Shown: in pieces, positions 10,262 through 20,082 of the stretch | Layout: each line of letters starts with the position of its first letter | How positions within the stretch are numbered: the first letter of the stretch is position 1 | From: Trichomonas vaginalis G3 | Taxonomy: Eukaryota; Parabasalia; Trichomonadida; Trichomonadidae | Reading direction: 5' to 3' | NCBI RefSeq assembly: GCF_026262505.1 | Contig: NC_067203.1 | Coordinates: 25,959,411-26,023,410, forward strand | Length of the DNA stretch: 64,000 nucleotides | Translations under genes and position numbers: made by a program | The notes under the pieces: generated by a model | The model's database searches: none | Seen by the model: the letters and a program-made list of their open reading frames with translations, nothing else | Told to the model about the DNA's origin: nothing

Positions 10262-11303
10262 CTATTATTTAACTGCAAATTTAAAAAATCTGTCAGCTAT
10301 AAAAATAAACCGTTTTAAAATTTATTATAAATTAATGAACTATGTTCATAATTGTACATATGTTTCACAATATGAAAAGTTACTTTTTCAATAAAATGTT
10401 ATTTCTCCAAAGATCTATCGTTATTCTAAGATGGCGACTACCAATGTTTATTCCGATTATCAATCTGGTATTCAAAAGTGAATACCTTATTGAACGTTTC
10501 AATGAAATGTCAAGATTTATTGAATGGTATTCTCAATTTAAATTGATAGGCACCCCCGATCCTTCTCAGTCATAGTTTGCTTTATGGAAATTGACTCCAA
10601 AGTTTGTATATATCATTGTTCAATGATTTATTCATAATTTTATTGGAATCTTATCGTTTTTAAAATTCATTTTTCTTTTTGTTTCTGATATATCGTAAAC
10701 GAAATTTACCGATTTCTCGCTTCATAGAAATGATTGTACAAGATTCTATCAGACAATTTCGATTTTCGATTATCAATAAGAGTGCCTTTAAAAGCGAAAT
10801 CATGAAATATGGCTCATATGTACCAGACATTGAATTCGACAGTAATCAGGTAAAAATATAAAAAATAACTATAAAATATTTAATTATTGGGCAATAGTAA
10901 CCACCAACAATAGCCTGCATGGGATTATCATTACAATTGTCTTTCCTAATCTTCAGAAAAGACAACATCAATAGTTTTAGTTTTGAAACACTCAATATTG
11001 TTTTTCTGAAACAAGATATCTCAACTTTATTTAGATATCTATGAATTCTCTTTATCATGTTTTCCATTCTGAATAAAATCTCTTGGATTAATAATCTTCA
11101 ATTCCACACCCGATTGTTCGACTGTTTTCGTTGGCACCAAAAAACTAACACCTAGCATGCCTTGTTTAATATTATGCCCTTTTTTGGGAGCAAAATTTGG
11201 CAAATTCGAAAGTGATACTCTAATGATTCACAATTGTCCCAAAATGCTATATTCAAAGGATGTAAATACTTTTTGGAGTTTGATGAGAAGTAATAGCATA
11301 TTC
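10262..11303. other. Intergenic, no convincing gene
   Basis: Short open stretches exist on the + strand (for example 10342-10575), none with recognisable domains or a good initiator. An ATG-less open stretch of about 80 codons (from about 11070) runs right up to the Polinton insertion site and could be a relic of a host gene. I cannot assign it. Confidence 0.4.
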
Positions 11304-11309
11304 AGGATT

Positions 11310-11830
11310 AGTAGTAGTATATGATGGGTTTAGTGACTTTTATTGTAAACGTAAGAATTCATACAATATCGAACGATTTTGTATCATTATTTTAACATTA
11401 ATTTTAAAATAATTTATTTATTTATTCTTACATAAATGACCCAACAAGTAAAACCAGATAAAATAGATTATCGAATTTTAGAGGATGGTGTTCCTGTTTA
11501 TATTCAAAGATTTAAAGGGAAGCAATATTATAGAATTGTTAATCCTGAATACATAAAACATTTATTTAAAAAGGAAGATTGTGAATTATTAAACGTTAAT
11601 GAATATGAAACCAATAAATCAAAATTGAAATATAAATATATTAGAAGTGATGAAAGATGCAAAGATAAAGATAAAGTTTATACAGTTTCATATAATGAAT
11701 GGAAAACCAATAAGATAAGAAAACATTTAGGAGATTATGGGAAATGTTCTGAATTCTTCAAATCTAGTATGTATGAGAGAGTAAAAGAAATTAGAAATAA
11801 TTATTTTCATGAATAAAAAATATAAAAATT
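11310..11830 (+). repeat. Left terminal inverted repeat, Polinton copy 1
   Basis: 521 bp, nearly identical in inverse to 30872-31392. It contains a complete 126-residue gene, so the element carries that gene twice. The first 30 bp (AGTAGTAG..., TTTAGTGAC) are its outer end. Confidence 0.9.
11436..11816 (+). CDS. Terminal-repeat gene, 126 residues
   Basis: The gene lies wholly within the terminal inverted repeat and is duplicated at the other end of the element. The core motif is KKEDCELLNVNEYE, then LKYKYI, then YTVSYNEWK. It resembles the CELL-Y-N / YKC / W-x-F repeat seen in some phage and giant-virus DNA-associated proteins, here without the zinc cysteines. That similarity is weak and inferred. 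A DNA-binding role at the element ends would fit its position. The start follows the element's T-rich leader TTTATTCTTACATAA. In copy 2 the homologue carries two tandem units. Confidence 0.6.
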   Translation: MTQQVKPDKIDYRILEDGVPVYIQRFKGKQYYRIVNPEYIKHLFKKEDCELLNVNEYETNKSKLKYKYIRSDERCKDKDKVYTVSYNEWKTNKIRKHLGDYGKCSEFFKSSMYERVKEIRNNYFHE

Positions 11831-11887
11831 TTTTAAAAAATAAACTTTAAAAAGAATTTGATGAGTTCAACATAGAACTTTAAGAAA

Positions 11888-12256
11888 CTAATGATTATTT
11901 GAATTTATGAAATCAATTATTTGATTCATTCTTTCTTCAATCTCTTCTATTCTTTTTGTTAAATCATCAATTTTCATTAATGATGTGATTCTTGATTGAG
12001 GAATAGATTTCAAACTAACCTCTCCTTTTATTTTTGAAATTTTGAATCCATCAACTTTAAACATTTTATTCAATTTACATGTTGTCAATTCTTCAAATAA
12101 TTTTTTATTGTTAGCATAATAGTCATTAAATTCTTCAACAGATGAAAAATTTTTTATTTCAGTAATTGGTTTAACAACGTTTATTTTTTGTTGAATATTT
12201 TCACTTTCATTTATTTCTTCCTCCTCTGTTCCATTTATTTTTAAAATTGGTTTCAT
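11888..12256 (-). CDS. Small Polinton protein with C-terminal coiled coil, 122 residues
   Basis: Function not recognised. The N-terminal third is acidic (GTEEEEINESEN). The centre (FSSVEEFNDYYANNKKLFEEL) is helical, and the last 35 residues (MKIDDLTKRIEEIEERMNQI) form a clear heptad coiled coil, so the protein probably oligomerises. It is divergent from the MAAGFF gene next to it, with 68 bp between starts. The first half is also found at the broken right edge of copy 2. Confidence 0.6.
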   Translation of the reverse strand: MKPILKINGTEEEEINESENIQQKINVVKPITEIKNFSSVEEFNDYYANNKKLFEELTTCKLNKMFKVDGFKISKIKGEVSLKSIPQSRITSLMKIDDLTKRIEEIEERMNQIIDFINSNNH

Positions 12257-12324
12257 TTATCATTAAATAAAAATTAGAATATAAGTGATGAAATATATTT
12301 TTAATTTTAATGAAATAATCAGAA

Positions 12325-12561
12325 ATGGCTGCAGGATTCTTCAAAAAATTATGGGATGGAATTAAGAAAGCTGCGGGTTGGGTTCATCAAAAGATTATTA
12401 AACTCATTGCAAACTTTTTGGCACCAGTAGCGAAAACGGCAGGAACTATCATAGGTGGAGTATTAGGTGCTAAAGCAGGTAATCCGGCGATGGGAGCACA
12501 AGCAGGTAACGCAGTTGGTGGAATTGCTGAAGGAATACTTAATAAAATAGGAGGTAAATAG
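12325..12561 (+). CDS. Small amphipathic/glycine-rich protein (MAAGFFKKLWD type A)
   Basis: This 78-residue protein has an N-terminal cationic amphipathic helix (MAAGFFKKLWDGIKKAAGWV), then a Gly/Ala-rich hydrophobic half (GTIIGGVLGAKAGNPAMGAQ and onward). The shape is that of membrane-active minor virion proteins, such as those of adenovirus-like capsids that disrupt membranes at entry. That role is inferred from composition only. Leader and first 12 codons are an inverted copy of those of the gene at 12586-12801. It is preserved in copy 2 (62864-63100). Confidence 0.6.
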   Translation: MAAGFFKKLWDGIKKAAGWVHQKIIKLIANFLAPVAKTAGTIIGGVLGAKAGNPAMGAQAGNAVGGIAEGILNKIGGK

Positions 12562-12585
12562 TGGAAAAATAAATAAATATTATTT

Positions 12586-12801
12586 TTATCTTAGTATCGG
12601 TTGTAGTCTTTGATAAACTTTTTCTCCTTTATTTAATATTTCTCTTATTGGGGCAGCTTTTGTGTGTATTGATTCAGCAACGTCACTAATTGCTTCTTTA
12701 TTCTTAAATATCCAATTTGCTCCTTTCTTCATTGTTTCCCAAACTTTACTCGCTCCTCTTTTTACTTTATCCCATAATTTTTTAAAGAATCCTGCAGCCA
12801 T
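12586..12801 (-). CDS. Small amphipathic protein (MAAGFFKKLWD type B)
   Basis: A 71-residue protein sharing the first 11 residues with the convergent type A gene, followed by an unrelated lysine-rich helical body (KVKRGASKVWETMKKGANWI) and a basic C-terminus (EKVYQRLQPILR). The shared N-terminus includes the same DNA leader, so the module was copied as promoter plus first codons. A minor virion or membrane-interacting role is plausible but not shown. Its counterpart in copy 2 is a relic. Confidence 0.6.
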   Translation of the reverse strand: MAAGFFKKLWDKVKRGASKVWETMKKGANWIFKNKEAISDVAESIHTKAAPIREILNKGEKVYQRLQPILR

Positions 12802-12870
12802 AGTTGATTATTTCATTAAAATTAAAAATTCATTTTCATATTTTAATTTTGATTTTTTATTTAATAATAA

Positions 12871-14492
12871 ATGACGACTAACTATTTGGTGCCAAACACT
12901 AAACCGATTAATGGAAATGTGTTTCATTCATTCGAAAAGATAAATGAAATATTTGCAAAGAATGACGGTAGAAGATATTATAGAGAACTTGAAAGTTCAT
13001 GCTATGACTCTGATACTCCATATTTTGATGATAAACAAACTCATTTAAGAATTACAAATCCAGCTCATGATGTGAACCAATTAGGTGACACATATATTAA
13101 ACGCAAAGTTAAAGCAACTCTAGTTTCAAATAAAGCTTTCACATGTGATGCCGCTTTTAAATGTATGCGTTTATTCGTTGGTTACAAATCATCAAATCAA
13201 AACTTTAAACAATTAGAAGTAGAAACCGAAAGAGGTGATGCTGGTTATCTTCAGATGGATTGCGCCCGTGAATCTTTCGCATTTGCAACATATAAACCAA
13301 AATCAGAAAGGAAAGTTAAAAAGTTTGTTCATTCGTTATATAATAATGTTCAAAAATATGATAACTCAGTATGTGGAAAATATATTGACCCTTCAGAAGT
13401 TTTCAAGAAAGCAAATGAAGAAGTTGATATCACTTTTGATATGATTATTCCGGTAAATGATTTGTTAGCATTTCAGGCGTTCGATGATTATCCTAAATCA
13501 TTTGGTGATATCATTCTTAAATATTATGTTTTCAGGGATACTTTAGTATTTTGTCAGGTTGACCCGTTAAGAGTTGCTGATTTACAAAATTACGTTTATG
13601 AAAAGATAACTGATGAAAATTATGAAAAGATTATGAATCATGTTTATAAATATGATCGCAAATTCCAACAAATCGGACTTCCTGCCAAATTAATTACAAG
13701 CTTAGCCGCTACATCTGCTGACGCAACAGTTGATGACGTTATTATTTCATGCACAAAGATGGAAGTTTTAGAGGATAAATGCATTACACCAGGATATGGT
13801 TTAATTGAAGAATCAGTTAAAGCAATACCACGTTTATTAGTAAGGAAGATCCATTCATGATTCCAGCTCAACATATTGACGTTCGTTCACTAAATGGAGG
13901 TTGCATCACTCCTGAAGGTATTAGCTCAGATTTCTCATACGCTCTTCATAATGTTACAGATGTTGTGTTAACATTTCCAAAGAATGCAATGCAAAGAACG
14001 GTTTTAGAAAATCCAATGCTTCGAGGTCTTCAGGTCACTATAGATTCCAGAAACTTCCCCGATCAAGCGATGACCACAGTGGGTGACATATTCTTTACAC
14101 GTATGCTTCAAGCTTCTGATTTAGATGGAGTGAATGAATGCACGGAAGAATACGAGGACTCATTAACTAGACCACTGAATGCAGATGATGGCACGCCATC
14201 AGCTAGAACATGGAAAGACCAAACTTCATTCTTATGCACTATTCCAGTTCAACGTAATGGAGCGGGTATATTCTTTGATGGATTAGAAACTTTCAACTCA
14301 CAAGTTACAGTACAAGTGAAAGCTTATCCAATCATTCAGGGTGAAAATGACACTTACTGTTCAAAGGTGACAAATCCTCCTCAGGTTTGGTTTACTAGGA
14401 CTACATATTGGACATGGACACCGGATGAAGGTTTGAAATATCATCAACAGGTACACCACCGCAGTATAGAAGTTCATATGATGAAATATTGA
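12871..14492 (+). pseudogene. Polinton major capsid protein region, copy 1
   Basis: About 540 residues of coding content, the length expected for a Polinton double-jelly-roll major capsid protein. The region begins MTTNYLVPNTKPING. It is rich in beta-type segments (IKRKVKATLVSNKAF, ITFDMIIPVNDLLAF, FCTIPVQRNGAGIFF, VTVQVKAYPI) and ends with aromatic-rich TRTTYWTWTPDEG. Assignment as capsid rests on size, composition and its position beside the packaging ATPase, not on a recognised motif. The gene is broken in this copy. The corresponding region of copy 2 is 60917-62556. Confidence 0.6.
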
Positions 14493-14533
14493 TGAATAGA
14501 AATGTTTAAAATTATAAATTTATTTTTGATTAA

Positions 14534-15360
14534 ATGGATTTAAATTCATCCACCCCTTATGAAGAATTAGCAGGAGTATATAATACATACGTAGATGATA
14601 TGATTAATGAAGCATTGAGTGATAATAGAAATGCTCTATCTAAGGAAAAATTAATGAAAATTCCATATTCTGAATGTTACTTAAATTCAATCACTGCAGC
14701 AATTGGTAAACAAAATAAAGGTAAAACATTAACGATATTAAAACAAATTATCATTATTGCTAACACTTCCCCCATTCACATGTGTTAATTTATATCAACC
14801 GTTCAGGTTCACCTTCAGATGATACATTTGAATCTTTAAAGCATTTAATCAAAATTCCAATTATTTATTTATCACAAGAAGAAGCAGAAGATTATTTAAA
14901 AAACTTTTTAATGTATAAAGAATTATATAATACAATCAAGAAGCAAGGATTAGAGGATAAAATTATTGATAAACAACGGGATGAATTATTTGAAACACTT
15001 TCTATTTCAAATTTTGATAAAGAATTTTTGCATTCACTCATTTTTCTAGATGATGCCGTGAAATCAAAACTAATAACTAATGAGAAATCATATTTTAATC
15101 AATTATTAACTCAATGTCGACATATTCAATGTTCATTCTTTATGGCTGTTCAATACTTTAAAGCATTAAGCACAAACATTAAATCAAACCTATCAACACT
15201 TTTCATTTTCAGTGGTTTTAGTCGTCAACAGTTGAACGTTATGCTTTATCAAGTGAATTTACCAATGAGCATTAATGAACTTTACACACAATATCAACAA
15301 TTAGGAGAACATGGAAAAATAATAGTTGATTTAAATAAAGGAAGTGTTAAATTTGATTAA
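14534..15360 (+). pseudogene. FtsK/HerA-type packaging ATPase (A32-like), copy 1
   Basis: The region encodes an A32-like genome-packaging ATPase of about 275 residues. Walker A is GKQNKGKT near the N-terminal quarter, and Walker B is LIFLDDA. QCRHIQCSFFMAVQ after it fits the HerA/FtsK sensor strand. These enzymes pump DNA into the capsid, and the gene lies directly after the capsid region, as in other Polintons. The gene is broken in this copy. Confidence 0.8.
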
Positions 15361-15400
15361 CTTTTTATAATTAATTTTTATTTTTTATTTATAATTAAAC

Positions 15401-16300
15401 ATGACAGAAATAGCAAATCTTCTACAGGTTCCATTAAAACAAGGGACAAACAAAAAGGGTGCATATAATAGAACTATGAAAGTTCCTGATGGAATGAAAG
15501 AATTAGTCCACATTGTTGCCGGTCTTCAAAAAGATGTTAAACAAATGAGAAACGTTTTAACATTACCAGAAGCTCAAGCATATGCCAAACGTCATGGACC
15601 AAATTGGGAAGCACATGAAGCAGACATTACAGGACCAAATGGAAAACCTGATGGTATAAATGAAGTTTTCGTTACTGATGGTCAAGGTAATATTAAAGTC
15701 ATAAATGGTTATAAATTAAGTATAAGTGATTATCCTAAACGTAAAGCATATAATGAACGTTATCCTATGCAATTTGATGAAAATGGAAAAGCTGTTAAAC
15801 AATACATTGGAGAAGGTGAAAATGGTCCAATTAATTCATACCGTTATAATCCATATTCTTATTTCAATGAAGAATTAAATGCTATTGAAGAGGGACCGGA
15901 TGGATTACCACGATATGTTAATCAGTTTGATGGTCAATATGCAAATATTAGACCCGAAATTCCAGCTAAGAAATTCTTTAAAGTTGCTTTATTCGATCCA
16001 GTGTTCAATGAACAGAAAGAAGCAATGAAAGCAGAATTTAAACCAATTCAAGTGGCAAGAATTTCTTCATCTTCACTTTCAGAAGCGTTCAAGGAATTGA
16101 TAAAGAAACCACTTTATTCTCAACAAGGTTATAACTTTGATTTAATTAAAGAAAGTGATAGACGTAAATTAGAAAAATCAGATGGTTTTAAGAATGCATG
16201 TAATGAAATGATTAAAGATATTGTAAATGATAAAATAAGACTGGGAGAAACTCAAATCATTATCAATAACATAATTGGTGCAGTTACAAAGAAAGTATAA
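15401..16300 (+). CDS. Conserved Polinton protein, 299 residues
   Basis: The function is not known to me. The N-terminal 30 residues are basic ([17 protein letters not shown]). The centre holds the segment [19 protein letters not shown], followed by GNIKVINGY, a D-x-x-G-rich motif I associate with structural-region proteins of Polinton-like viruses. The C-terminal third is helical and charged. It is intact in both copies with few differences, which argues for a needed role, probably in the virion or its assembly, since it sits between packaging ATPase and small beta-rich proteins. The ATG follows TTTTTATTTATAATTAAAC. Confidence 0.6.
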   Translation: MTEIANLLQVPLKQGTNKKGAYNRTMKVPDGMKELVHIVAGLQKDVKQMRNVLTLPEAQAYAKRHGPNWEAHEADITGPNGKPDGINEVFVTDGQGNIKVINGYKLSISDYPKRKAYNERYPMQFDENGKAVKQYIGEGENGPINSYRYNPYSYFNEELNAIEEGPDGLPRYVNQFDGQYANIRPEIPAKKFFKVALFDPVFNEQKEAMKAEFKPIQVARISSSSLSEAFKELIKKPLYSQQGYNFDLIKESDRRKLEKSDGFKNACNEMIKDIVNDKIRLGETQIIINNIIGAVTKKV

Positions 16301-16383
16301 ACAAACAAGGATGAACCTTGGGATATTACCGTAACAACTAAATAAAACTTTAAATATATTTTTCTTTTTTTATTCAATTATAA

Positions 16384-17051
16384 ATGAGAAGACGTTTCAC
16401 AAGTCAAAAGAACACAAACGCAAAAGCAGAGATTACGGTTGGTTATAACGTAAATGATGATAAATCACGAATTATTCAAAATGTTAAAGTTAATGTTAGC
16501 CCTGAATTAACAAGGTCAGCAACTCAACCAAATTTATTAACTCGTGACTTACCAAAGAAAGAGGAGGAGCAAAATAAAGAAGATGGAGACCCAATCATTT
16601 TATCTGAACCTGGTAAAGAACCTGTTGAAATTCCCACTTATCCAACATACCCCCACCTCTTTCATCAAACATCGAGAACCCATATAAAGTAGACATTAAT
16701 TCTGAATTAATGAAAATTTACCGTGATATAATAATTAATAATTATGATTCAATAATAAATTTAATTGACCAATCCGGTTTAATTATTTTACCTTATAAAT
16801 CATTAATTCACATTATCGCCATTCTTTGTGATGTTCAAGATTCAGACGTTAAGATTCAATTTTTCATAGATGATGAGGTTTCATGCTGCGGAACACTTGC
16901 AAAAATAAATCCTATAAAGGATATTAGCACAATTAAGATATCAAAGAATAGAACAACAACTGAACTTCATTTAACATATAATGATATTTATAATAAAATA
17001 GTTGATGAATATAAAATATCACTTGAAAAATTCTTTGTTAAGGCTATTTAA
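16384..17051 (+). pseudogene. Proline-rich Polinton protein region, copy 1
   Basis: The first part begins MRRRFTSQKNTNAKAE and leads to an acidic, proline-rich stretch (DLPKKEEEQ, EPGKEPVEIPTYPTYP). The second part (MKIYRDIIINNYDSI onward) looks like a compact alpha/beta domain with FFIDDEVSCCG. I do not recognise either. The region is broken in this copy. It converges with the next gene, overlapping by 4 bp. In copy 2 the same region carries a 30-nt double-hairpin insertion absent here. Confidence 0.5.
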
Positions 17052-17527
17052 TATTCAAGCATTAACATTATCGAATAATAATCCTTTGAATCATAATCAA
17101 TAATAATTGACCTTTCACCAGTTTCTATCGTTTGTTTTATTTCTTTTTGTTCCCCACTATCCGGATCGGTCATTGTAATTGTTTTTGTTATAGTATCAGC
17201 TTTATCTTTAACTTCAATCTTTTTTCCATCAGGATATTTAAACCAAAATTCCAAAAATTCGATATTGTCAATCTGTTCATATTTTAATCTATCAATTACA
17301 TTTTTAATACCATCTGAAAATCTTATGAAATGGTCATTATATGGGTTTGATTGAACTAAATTTGAATGAAGTGAAATATAACCTGTTGATGAATATGACA
17401 TTGACTCGTATTTTCTGAAAACACTAAAATTTATAACATGAATGAATTTCTTATTCGTTGAATTTATGAATTCTTGAGGTAATCTTATTCTAGTTTTATT
17501 TATCACTGGAAAATAACGCTTTACCAT
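17048..17527 (-). CDS. Small beta-rich Polinton protein, 159 residues
   Basis: Start chosen at MVKRYFPVINKT (17527), because it follows the T-rich leader TTTTTATTACGATTAAAAAT and leaves a clean 19-bp gap to the divergent gene. An upstream in-frame ATG at 17560 would overlap that gene. Strand-like blocks FIHVINFSVF, GYISLHSNLVQ, NIEFLEFWFKY and ERSIIIDYDSKDYYSIML suggest a jelly-roll-like fold. A minor capsid or penton role is possible by size and position but unproven. It is intact in both copies. Confidence 0.55.
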   Translation of the reverse strand: MVKRYFPVINKTRIRLPQEFINSTNKKFIHVINFSVFRKYESMSYSSTGYISLHSNLVQSNPYNDHFIRFSDGIKNVIDRLKYEQIDNIEFLEFWFKYPDGKKIEVKDKADTITKTITMTDPDSGEQKEIKQTIETGERSIIIDYDSKDYYSIMLMLEY

Positions 17528-17546
17528 ATTTTTAATCGTAATAAAA

Positions 17547-18257
17547 ATGTCAATTATCAATATTATTTCGAATAATAGTTGTGAATTAAATTTAACAGTT
17601 AGTGGAATTTATAATGTTACTCTCGTTTCTGTGAGTGGTAAATTTAATCCCATTCTTTTAGACCCTTCAGATTATATATCATTTATTAAAGATGACCTTG
17701 AAAAAACGTATGATATGTATATAAATAATGTGATAGCGAAATGGGATATTAACATGATTTTAAGTTATTTAAATGAATCATTTATCGTATGGTATGAAGG
17801 AAATTTTAAATCAAAACCTGATAAACTTTTTGAACTTGATGAAATAAATAACCTTATTAAATTTCCGCTGAAAATTAAATTTTGTACTCCTCATCTTCGT
17901 TCATTGTTGGGGATATTAAATTTTGAAAAAGATGTTGGGGATGTTTTGTATTCTGACACTGGTTCCAATTTCATTTTAATCAAATGTGATAAAGTTAATA
18001 CCCCAATGAGATTTTCACATCAAACATTAGACCCTAACTCTTACCCATCAATACAAAACATTTTATCAATCAACTTAAACACATTTTCTTTATCATATCC
18101 GTTTCAATTATCCGGGAATTCATTTATTCTTCATTCAAAAGATTTATCAAATATTAAATTTAGAATAACTGACCTATTTGATTGTGATTTAGAATTTATG
18201 AATGAAATATTATGGCAATTTCAAATAGAAAAAATAGCTGATGAGATAACAGATTAA
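17547..18257 (+). CDS. Beta-rich Polinton protein, 236 residues (minor capsid candidate)
   Basis: Blocks such as CELNLTVSGIYNVTLVSVSG, SNFILIKCDKVNTP, SIQNILSINLNTFSLSY and IKFRITDLFDCDLEF alternate as in beta sandwiches. The pattern of a strand ending in CD-x-V, followed by an I-x-I-N strand and an FRITD strand, recalls uncharacterised Polinton/adintovirus-type proteins thought to be penton-like. That is an inference. It is divergent from the neighbouring beta-rich gene with only 19 bp between starts, and sits directly before the fibre gene, as penton and fibre would. Intact and nearly identical in copy 2. Confidence 0.55.
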   Translation: MSIINIISNNSCELNLTVSGIYNVTLVSVSGKFNPILLDPSDYISFIKDDLEKTYDMYINNVIAKWDINMILSYLNESFIVWYEGNFKSKPDKLFELDEINNLIKFPLKIKFCTPHLRSLLGILNFEKDVGDVLYSDTGSNFILIKCDKVNTPMRFSHQTLDPNSYPSIQNILSINLNTFSLSYPFQLSGNSFILHSKDLSNIKFRITDLFDCDLEFMNEILWQFQIEKIADEITD

Positions 18258-18277
18258 ATATTTTTAAATCATAATAA

Positions 18278-19987
18278 ATGATTAAACAACAGCAACCACA
18301 GCAACTTAAGGCACAAAGCATCCAGGTCCTTCAGACCATTACATACGCCATATATGCATATAATTCAAAGACGGCAGAACAAACACAGAGGTTGAAATAT
18401 GGAGATTTGGAGATAGTATTGAAAAATGAGCGTTTCGAATTCGTTTGCAAAGGTGGTGCGGTGATATCAAATATAAAAGAAATTTTATTTATGAATTCAA
18501 AAATTAAAGGAATAACGGATGATATAACATCAATTCCACCAGAAGAACAAAGATATTACGCATTAAATGCATTTCCTAAAGTTTTGAAGATTGGAAGATT
18601 TAATTTAAATGAGGAATTCATAAAAGGTTTCCTAAATGACATAATGAAGAAAGCAGATAAGGAATATGTCAACAGTGAGTTAGACCTTAAAGCAGATAAG
18701 GAATATGTCAACAGTGAGTTAGAGAAGAAGGCAGATAAGGATTGTGTGGCTAGTGCGTTAGACCTTAAAGCAGATAAGGAATATGTTAATGAAAAAGATA
18801 ATGAAATTAAAGAAAGGGTTGAATGGTATCATGAATGGGCATCAAAGATTTTAAAAACTAAAGCTGATACAGGGTGGGTTTCAGGATGTTTAGACCTTAA
18901 AGCAGATAAGGAATATGTCAACAGTGAGTTAGAGAAGAAGGCAGATAAGGATTGTGTTAATGGAATATACCAAAGTTTGATAGGAACAACTGAAAATATT
19001 GAAACTATTGTTGGTGACTTTTCTGTCAATGAAGAAAATAAATATTTTAGATGGCAGTTTGTACAGTCCTTAAGAAATGGTATGCGGTGTAAACTCATTC
19101 CGAAAAATAACAATGAAATGTATGTAAGCTATATAAAGAATAATGGTACACAAGTTAAAGTTCCATTAGACAACAACTGTTACTTAAACTTATATGGAGA
19201 CGAACAAAAGAAATATTTAAGAGTTTATGAAATGACAGATATGACATTGCCTCGCACAGCTCCAGCACCATATTATTATGACTATGGAGATGACGTCAGA
19301 ACACCACATGTAGATGAACAAAAGTTAACATTATATTTAGATTATTATAGATATAAAAGATATAATGCAATAGAAAAAACGAGAATAGTATATTATTATA
19401 CGGATGACAAAAATAAATATTATAGTCAAGATTTTACCTACCCTGAAAACATAAGATTATATTATAAAAAATATTCCGACACAAACCAGAAGAAACCTGA
19501 AATAGTTTCACTATATTTTAAGTTCAAAAGAGACAATCCTATATTATCTCATATGTTTGATTTAATGAACCCAGTAGGTTCTATTTATACGTCTATGGAT
19601 GCGAGAGGTCCTCAAGCAATGTTTGGTGTTGGTGCATGGGAACAAATAGTCGACAGGTTTTTGTATTGTGCAAACTCTTCAAAGGAAATGGGTGGAAGTA
19701 AAACGATTACAGGTGAAAATTTACCTGCACACAGTCACTACATAGATTTAAGCACATCTCAAGCGGGTTGGCATAAGCATAGATATTGGGATTGGTCAGG
19801 AATGACAAAAGGTAAAGGATATGATGTTAAAGACGACGTTAAGTTTGCTATAAATTGTTACTGGAGTGACACTCAGGGAGAAGGAAACCATACACATTTC
19901 GTTTCAGGATATACACAAACAACGGGACAAAGTAAAGAATACATGCCACCTTACATGACAGTTTACGCATGGTATAGAGTTCAATGA
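18278..19987 (+). CDS. Fibre protein with trimeric coiled-coil repeats and phage tail-collar head
   Basis: A 569-residue protein. Residues 1-125 form a conserved N-terminal domain, probably the capsid anchor. Residues 125-230 hold repeats of LKADKEYVNSELEKKADKD, typical of trimeric fibre shafts. Residues 235-425 form a Tyr-rich module (YYYDYGDDVRTP, YYYTDDKNKYY) unique to this copy. The last 140 residues are a tail-collar/gp10-C-like head: NPVGSIYTSMDARGPQAMFG, GAWEQIVDRFLYC, NLPAHSH, NHTHFVSGYTQTTG, ending MPPYMTVYAWYRVQ. In phages such heads bind receptors or close the fibre tip. A host-recognition fibre, analogous to adenovirus, is the natural reading. It follows the 236-residue gene by 20 bp. 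Confidence 0.75.
   Translation: MIKQQQPQQLKAQSIQVLQTITYAIYAYNSKTAEQTQRLKYGDLEIVLKNERFEFVCKGGAVISNIKEILFMNSKIKGITDDITSIPPEEQRYYALNAFPKVLKIGRFNLNEEFIKGFLNDIMKKADKEYVNSELDLKADKEYVNSELEKKADKDCVASALDLKADKEYVNEKDNEIKERVEWYHEWASKILKTKADTGWVSGCLDLKADKEYVNSELEKKADKDCVNGIYQSLIGTTENIETIVGDFSVNEENKYFRWQFVQSLRNGMRCKLIPKNNNEMYVSYIKNNGTQVKVPLDNNCYLNLYGDEQKKYLRVYEMTDMTLPRTAPAPYYYDYGDDVRTPHVDEQKLTLYLDYYRYKRYNAIEKTRIVYYYTDDKNKYYSQDFTYPENIRLYYKKYSDTNQKKPEIVSLYFKFKRDNPILSHMFDLMNPVGSIYTSMDARGPQAMFGVGAWEQIVDRFLYCANSSKEMGGSKTITGENLPAHSHYIDLSTSQAGWHKHRYWDWSGMTKGKGYDVKDDVKFAINCYWSDTQGEGNHTHFVSGYTQTTGQSKEYMPPYMTVYAWYRVQ
18310..18337 (+). repeat. Double-hairpin cassette in fibre gene, copy 1
   Basis: The second hairpin (GGTC-CTTCA-GACC, 18325-18337) is intact. 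The first (GGCACAAAGCATCC) is degenerate compared with copy 2, where both stems are perfect. The same 28-nt pattern occurs in the integrase gene at 50903-50930. Confidence 0.55.
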
Positions 19988-20037
19988 ATCATTTATTTTT
20001 ATCATAAATTTACACCAAAAATAATTTTTAGGTGAAG

Positions 20038-20053
20038 AGGTGAGATCTCACCT
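20038..20053. terminator. Perfect palindrome followed by T-run after the fibre gene
   Basis: AGGTGAGATCTCACCT is a perfect 16-bp palindrome followed by eight T, set within a wider GGTGAA/TTCACC pairing. It lies about 50 bp after the fibre stop and before the minisatellite. It resembles a hairpin-plus-T terminator in shape. Whether it acts as one in this eukaryotic setting is unknown. The copy 2 fibre gene lacks it. Confidence 0.4.
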
Positions 20054-20082
20054 TTTTTTTCACCTGTTTTTTTCACAAGCGT

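Noticed and set aside
10342-10861. Two short + strand frames right of the hAT element
   Set aside because: Neither has a domain or a convincing initiator, and the second lacks an ATG at its start.
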